A stretch of 64,000 bases of DNA, from the NCBI GenBank assembly GCA_037783545.1, contig JBBELK010000821.1, positions 558,001 through 622,000 on the forward strand. The letters are read 5' to 3'. Of this stretch, positions 59,501-64,000 are shown piece after piece; position 1 is the stretch's first letter, and each line of letters opens with the position of its first letter. Below the pieces are notes generated by a model that had not been told where the DNA came from, ran no database searches, and was given only the letters and a program-made list of their open reading frames with translations. The translations under genes were made by a program, and so were the position numbers. Source of the stretch: Henricia sp. BOLD:AAB3569 (taxonomy: Eukaryota; Echinodermata; Asteroidea; Spinulosida; Echinasteridae).

Positions 59501-62500
59501 CCTGACTAGTGCTTGTACTGCCTAACCATACCCAGTCCATGCTGTATTAATGACTGTATAGACCCTTTGTGCATGTCGGCCATCTTGGGGGACAATCACA
59601 TTGTCACTGTGTACCTTGTTACTAGCATGTAGATTAGCCCTTCCTTGCCTGACTAGTGCTTGTACTGCCTAACCATACCCAGTCCATGCTGTATTAATGA
59701 CTGTATAGACCCTTTGTGCATGTCGGCCATCTTGGGGGACAATCACATTGTCACTGTGTACCTTGTTACTAGCATGTAGATTAGCCCTTCCTTGCCTGAC
59801 TAGTGCTTGTACTGCCTAACCATACCCAGTCCATGCTGTATTAATGACTGTATAGACCCTTTGTGCATGTCGGCCATCTTGGGGGACAATCACATTGTCA
59901 CTGTGTACCTTGTTACTAGCATGTAGATTAGCCCTTCCTTGCCTGACTAGTGCTTGTACTGCCTAACCATACCCAGTCCATGCTGTATTAATGACTGTAT
60001 AGACCCTTTGTGCATGTCGGCCATCTTGGGGGACAATCACATTGTCACTGTGTACCTTGTTACTAGCATGTAGATTAGCCCTTCCTTGCCTGACTAGTGC
60101 TTGTACTGCCTAACCATACCCAGTCCATGCTGTATTAATGACTGTATAGACCCTTTGTGCATGTCGGCCATCTTGGGGGACAATCACATTGTCACTGTGT
60201 ACCTTGTTACTAGCATGTAGATTAGCCCTTCCTTGCCTGACTAGTGCTTGTACTGCCTAACCATACCCAGTCCATGCTGTATTAATGACTGTATAGACCC
60301 TTTGTGCATGTCGGCCATCTTGGGGGACAATCACATTGTCACTGTGTACCTTGTTACTAGCATGTAGATTAGCCCTTCCTTGCCTGACTAGTGCTTGTAC
60401 TGCCTAACCATACCCAGTCCATGCTGTATTAATGACTGTATAGACCCTTTGTGCATGTCGGCCATCTTGGGGGACAATCACATTGTCACTGTGTACCTTG
60501 TTACTAGCATGTAGATTAGCCCTTCCTTGCCTGACTAGTGCTTGTACTGCCTAACCATACCCAGTCCATGCTGTATTAATGACTGTATAGACCCTTTGTG
60601 CATGTCGGCCATCTTGGGGGACAATCACATTGTCACTGTGTACCTTGTTACTAGCATGTAGATTAGCCCTTCCTTGCCTGACTAGTGCTTGTACTGCCTA
60701 ACCATACCCAGTCCATGCTGTATTAATGACTGTATAGACCCTTTGTGCATGTCGGCCATCTTGGGGGACAATCACATTGTCACTGTGTACCTTGTTACTA
60801 GCATGTAGATTAGCCCTTCCTTGCCTGACTAGTGCTTGTACTGCCTAACCATACCCAGTCCATGCTGTATTAATGACTGTATAGACCCTTTGTGCATGTC
60901 GGCCATCTTGGGGGACAATCACATTGTCACTGTGTACCTTGTTACTAGCATGTAGATTAGCCCTTCCTTGCCTGACTAGTGCTTGTACTGCCTAACCATA
61001 CCCAGTCCATGCTGTATTAATGACTGTATAGACCCTTTGTGCATGTCGGCCATCTTGGGGGACAATCACATTGTCACTGTGTACCTTGTTACTAGCATGT
61101 AGATTAGCCCTTCCTTGCCTGACTAGTGCTTGTACTGCCTCATCATACCCAGTCCATGCTGCCTCGTGTAATGCTGTATTACCATTCTGGATCAAGAAAC
61201 AAAACAAATCCATTGGTTGTCATATTTTTTCTCACCCCATCCTGTTAACTCGTAAACTCTCGTTATAAACCCCCCCTGTTATAAAGGTCTTCCTGATTTA
61301 AAGTTCCGGCCGTTACTCTATTAATGTATGTCTCAGTCCCTTGAAGAGCACTGTAATGAGATTAACATCAAAAGTTAAGTGTAGAATAAACTGATATTAA
61401 CAAAATGCAAAGATGGATCTTTAGTCGAAATCGACCCTTTTTAGAGGTTTATTTGTGTAATATTTTTTCTTTTTTCCTCACCTCATCTTGCCTGTCCACT
61501 GAACACCCCTCCAACAATAATGCCCTGATCGCATCTATGTGGGTATCAATCACAGCTCTGTGCAATGGGGTGCATCCATACTGTGTATACCGATAAGAGG
61601 GGTGAGAATACGTACATTACAAGTCAAGGCAATGAAACATTTTTGTTAACAATTGTGTGCTGGAACAAACCACCCCACATCAGCCAGGGGTGCACGTTTT
61701 GCTTGTAATGCACTTCAGTTTTACTCAGATGTGCATAACAGTGGCAGGAATGTGTTTGTAATGCATGAAAAGGTCAACATTATGATAACAATTATGCCCG
61801 AATGTGATTTTTTTGACCAAAAAAAGAAAGATGTTTTACCACATCTTGTGCATCCAGTTCACATCCCAGATAAATGCAGAGTTTAACTGCCTCGGTCTGC
61901 CCATAGTTGGCTGCATAGTGGAGTGCTGTACGTCCATACTGTAAGTTAGAATAATTACACAGAGCCACCAAATGGGAAAACATGTTTCAAAAAAGTTACA
62001 TTCACAATCTTGGGCCGATTTCATGGTGATGTTTAGCACAAAGATTTGCTTAGCACAGAATTTCTTTGCTTTGTAAAGTGTGCTACAAGTCAAGATTGTA
62101 CGTCAAAGTGTGTTCTACGTTAGAAACAATAGCAAAATATTAGTAAATACACATCACATATGATTTCAATTGGCTGCCAACCCATGTTTGCAAAGCAAGG
62201 CAAACAAATTGTGCTCAAGACCACCATGAAATTAGTCTCTGGTGCATGTATGTGTCCCAACAATAAACAGATCCAGGAACACCTCCCATGTCTGCTGTAC
62301 TATAGTAACTTGTCTAGCAACATTAAAGTGTGCATTATGAGAGGGTCATAAAGGTTGCCATAAAGCATGGTTTGCTTTCACATTGATTTCCATCACAAAT
62401 TCACAATGTGCTGATGTGGATTATAGGCCTACATGGCTTCTGGATCAGTGTATTGTCCAAGCTGGCTGTCCAGCAAGTAAAACTGACCTTGTCCGGAGTA

Positions 62501-62601
62501 AATATGGCTCCTGAATGGACAAGTTCTTGGATGTAATCGATTTGACCTTTGCTAGCAGCCAATCGCAGCTTTTCTGACAGTTGTGCTGTCCGGTCAGCCA
62601 T
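53535..62601 (-). CDS. ANKRD6: Ankyrin repeat protein 6 (Diversin)
   Basis: Eleven exons, all phase 0, give about 861 residues (human about 727): 62601-62488, 61938-61840, 61580-61482, 61186-61085, 59035-58937, 58588-58490, 57985-57887, 57596-57519, 56663-56514, 56003-55797, 54974-53535. Diversin recruits casein kinase I epsilon to the beta-catenin destruction complex and acts with Dishevelled in planar polarity. Exons 1-8 encode eight ankyrin repeats, nearly one 99-bp exon per repeat (NGNTALHEAAWTGYDEAV, NGETPLHIAALFGHITCC). Exons 9-10 are basic linker ending QQLCLYKDDSGHVSK, matching the human LYTLYRGKDGKV block. Exon 11 starts with the conserved coiled coil (HKLQNQLEASKEKM ... ERISSERTQCLHRI) and continues into about 350 residues of Ser/Asn/His-rich disorder, longer than and unlike vertebrates. 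Intron 4 contains the 147-bp array. Confidence 0.95.
54990..55270. repeat. Direct repeat upstream of ANKRD6 exon 11
   Basis: GACATCATATCAATAGCAAA followed about 70 bp later by CACTAACAACATCAGTGAAT occurs at 54993 and, as AAACTAACAACATATGTGAA, after 55147. Two diverged copies of about 140 bp. The copying starts about 18 bp upstream of the exon 11 acceptor, so only intron is duplicated. Confidence 0.75.
55415..55545 (+). repeat. Dispersed repeat 'GACACCGG..ATCCC', inverted copy
   Basis: GGATGGGATGTAAAGGTGTG, GTAATGCACTTACAAGATCC and AAAGGGGATTTTCCCCCG correspond to the inverse of 40730-40810. ANKRD6 intron 10. Confidence 0.65.
55669..55782. mobile_element. MITE, family 'ACCCTTTGC..GGCCAT', complete copy
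   Basis: 114 bp. Left end TAGACCCTTTGCAGTGACGG, right end GCCATCTTGTGGGCAGTC inverted outward to CGCAAAGAGTCTA. Located in ANKRD6 intron 10, its end only 14 bp from the exon 10 donor. Confidence 0.8.
57102..57107 (-). terminator. Poly(A) signal after the alternative ANKRD6 exon
   Basis: Minus-strand AATAAA, 53 bp downstream of the TAG that ends the candidate alternative last exon (57160-57285). Its position fits a short 3' UTR. Confidence 0.45.
57160..57285 (-). CDS. Candidate alternative last exon of ANKRD6
   Basis: Lies in intron 8, after the ankyrin exons. A good acceptor (TTCTTTGGTAAACAG) is followed by 41 codons in the same phase as all other exons and then TAG. The peptide is basic and His/Arg-rich (SHKSSHHHRRPQRRSRGTSC...). 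An AATAAA follows 53 bp later. Joined to exon 8 it would make a protein of about 304 residues: the eight ankyrin repeats and a basic tail, without the coiled coil and C-terminal region. I know of no homologue for this peptide. Without transcripts this stays a prediction; it could be chance. Confidence 0.4.
   Translation of the reverse strand, partial: SHKSSHHHRRPQRRSRGTSCDRDEGKTEATLGHKRVQPRLL
57690..57835. repeat. 36-bp tandem repeat
   Basis: Four copies of TAGTAAGCTAATCTGGATGT with CCTTGTATTTYATT between, period about 36-37 bp, in ANKRD6 intron 7 just before exon 7's donor side. Confidence 0.9.
59330..61084 (-). repeat. 147-bp tandem array carrying half of ANKRD6 exon 4
   Basis: GTACCTTGTTACTAGCATGT recurs at 59463, 59611, 59758, 59905, 60052, 60199, 60346, 60493, 60640, 60787, 60934 and, at the true exon 4 donor, 61081. 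Period is 147 bp (first step 148), copies almost identical, plus a diverged partial unit from about 59330. Each unit holds the last 68-74 bp of exon 4 with its donor (AACAAG/GTACAC on the minus strand) and a half-MITE of the ACCCTTTGC family. Compared with the exon, the units lost 15 bp between two ATGCTG copies, and GATGAGG became GGTTAGG. That gives an in-frame TAG, so no unit can replace exon 4. Confidence 0.97.
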
Positions 62602-63540
62602 AGCCTAGCCCATGTCTTCTAAGCTGTTCCTCGATAGGAGCTTGAACAAATTATCAAAATAACCTGTTGAGAGTTAACAGAAATGAAATGAATTTATCCA
62701 AGTACTACACCCCAAAACAGACCCAAAGCAGTGCCCCTCCCGCTGTGCAAAAATCCTGGGTACGCGACGCCGCTGTGGGGGGAGTGGGGGGTGGAGAACA
62801 ATGCAGCCGAGAATGTAATATGTGCACCTGCCTCTGTTGTAAAATTCCCATAAATTGCCACTACAATGACAAGTTAAAGAAATACATCACTCACTGGCGA
62901 CAGGTTGAACAAAGGGTATTATGCCATGAAATTTGATGGGGACCGGAAAAGTGCAAACCCATAAAATAGAAATCAATGTGTGTCCCAAGAGTAAAAGCGC
63001 ACTACAAACACCCTTGCAGTCTGCTGACGGAATTGGGGTGCATGTATGCAGGTTTAACATCAGCTAAGTAGATATATAGCAGGGATAAAAGACACAAGTT
63101 GGGGTAGTAAATTGTATAGGGGAATATATCCCAACAATACTCCAGTCTTTGCAAAAACAAAAAAGATTCAACAACAATTCCATCATAGCACCCTCGCCCT
63201 GCTGGGCAAAAAAACAGGCATCCAATAAAATGAAAATTTACACCAGAGACAGAAGAAAGTAAATGCCAGAATATATCTGTTTGGATTTTACATCTTACTA
63301 TTTTGTACATTGTACAAAATAGTGCAATTTGTTATCACAAGCAACTTGTTTAAAACCAATACCCTCCTACAAAGTACAAGCACACAGGAACTACACACAT
63401 CCCTATATGTTCCATACCTCATGTGTACATTCCTTTGTTCTCGGGTAGTTAAGGAAACTGTTCACCAAAATTAAAGCAGTTCTTATCTAAACTGTTACCT
63501 AAACTCTAATCCTAAACTCAACCACCCCCCCCCCCCCCCC
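62602..63540. other. Upstream flank of ANKRD6, no gene seen
   Basis: Contains the presumed ANKRD6 promoter or 5' UTR just above 62601, then AT-rich sequence without recognisable exons. The open frames at 62667 and 63002 do not resemble any protein I know. A poly-C run closes it at 63525-63541. Confidence 0.5.
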
Positions 63541-63785
63541 CGACTCCTATTGAGCTCGTGCCAATGACGTCATTGTGCCGCGTCGTTGTGGAAGCAATGT
63601 GCGTGCGCGCTGTGTGTCCATAGCGCGCGTAACGCGCTATGCTGAGGCTCCCATTGGTGAACTAAACCGCGTTACGCCAACCAGAGACACACACAACGCG
63701 CACGCACATTGCTTCCACAATGACTCAGCATTATTTGACTCCCAAAATGGCATATTCGCACGTGTTCGAAAGGGGTCAATACCTT
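63541..63785 (-). repeat. Foldback MITE-like repeat, copy B
   Basis: Inverted relative to 100-345 and very similar: GAGCTCGTGCCAATGACGTC at the left, ATTTGACTCCCAAAATGG at the right, with GTGCGTGCGCGCTGTG mirrored by CAACGCGCACGCACATTGC. Flanked by a poly-C run on the same side where copy A has poly-G. An open frame over it (63575-63931) is a by-product. Confidence 0.8.
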
Positions 63786-64000
63786 TAAAGCTTGAACACA
63801 ACCTGACTGTGGACATACCGGTACATGTGCTAGTCCACATACCAACCGTCCACATACTTTCCAAGTGTGGACCCCCTTTGTTCGCCAGTCCACATAAGGT
63901 ACATGTATGTAAGGTACGTAAATGTACATGATGTATTCAACAAGAAATCACTCTGTGAGGTACATATTAAAAGGTATCCTGCAAAATATGGCTCCACCTT

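Noticed and set aside
59330..61084. CRISPR-like regular array
   Set aside because: Repeats are contiguous 147-bp units without distinct spacers, derived from a neighbouring exon, in an animal genome.
63575..63931. 118-codon frame at the right end, similar to the 99-codon frame at 66-365
   Set aside because: The similarity reflects two copies of one foldback repeat; the palindrome opens frames on both strands.

Overview
This window is nuclear DNA from an animal. It holds six intron-rich protein-coding genes, each with spliceosomal exons that join in frame into a full-length homologue of a conserved animal protein. Compact genes with 80-2500 bp introns, tRNA-derived SINEs, many short inverted-repeat elements (MITEs) and foldback elements whose arms are tandem repeats suggest a non-vertebrate deuterostome, most likely an echinoderm. 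That assignment is an inference and I could not test it.

Layout. 1-5.5 kb: no gene recognised, only repeats and possibly the 3' UTR of the next gene. 5574-13531 (-): PLEKHO-like protein with a PH domain and coiled coil. 16644-22221 (-): mitochondrial Mn superoxide dismutase SOD2, with a 2-kb foldback repeat in intron 3. 23056-29530 (+): splicing factor SF3A3. 31253-43517 (-): TRAPPC10. 44205-51929 (+): mitochondrial acetyl-CoA acetyltransferase ACAT1. 53535-62601 (-): ankyrin-repeat protein ANKRD6/Diversin. 62.6-64 kb: no gene recognised.

Gene arrangement. SOD2/SF3A3 and TRAPPC10/ACAT1 are head-to-head pairs, with 834 and 687 bp between their ATG codons, so each probably shares a divergent promoter. 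SF3A3/TRAPPC10 and ACAT1/ANKRD6 are convergent pairs. I see no functional pathway linking the six genes; two (SOD2, ACAT1) are mitochondrial matrix enzymes.

Most interesting observations. (1) TRAPPC10 intron 11 is an AT-AC intron with a U12-type donor and branch-site-like motif; using it restores the frame and the homology exactly. (2) SF3A3 intron 14 starts with GC instead of GT. (3) Partial, decayed copies of exons ('exon echoes') lie beside their parent exon in all six genes. The extreme case is about twelve near-identical 147-bp units in ANKRD6 intron 4, each carrying half an exon and its splice donor. (4) A 2-kb foldback element is made almost wholly of CCTGTGGTA motifs, and a second foldback with tandem-repeat arms sits inside the TRAPPC10/ACAT1 promoter. 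(5) ANKRD6 has a candidate alternative last exon that would give a Diversin made only of ankyrin repeats.
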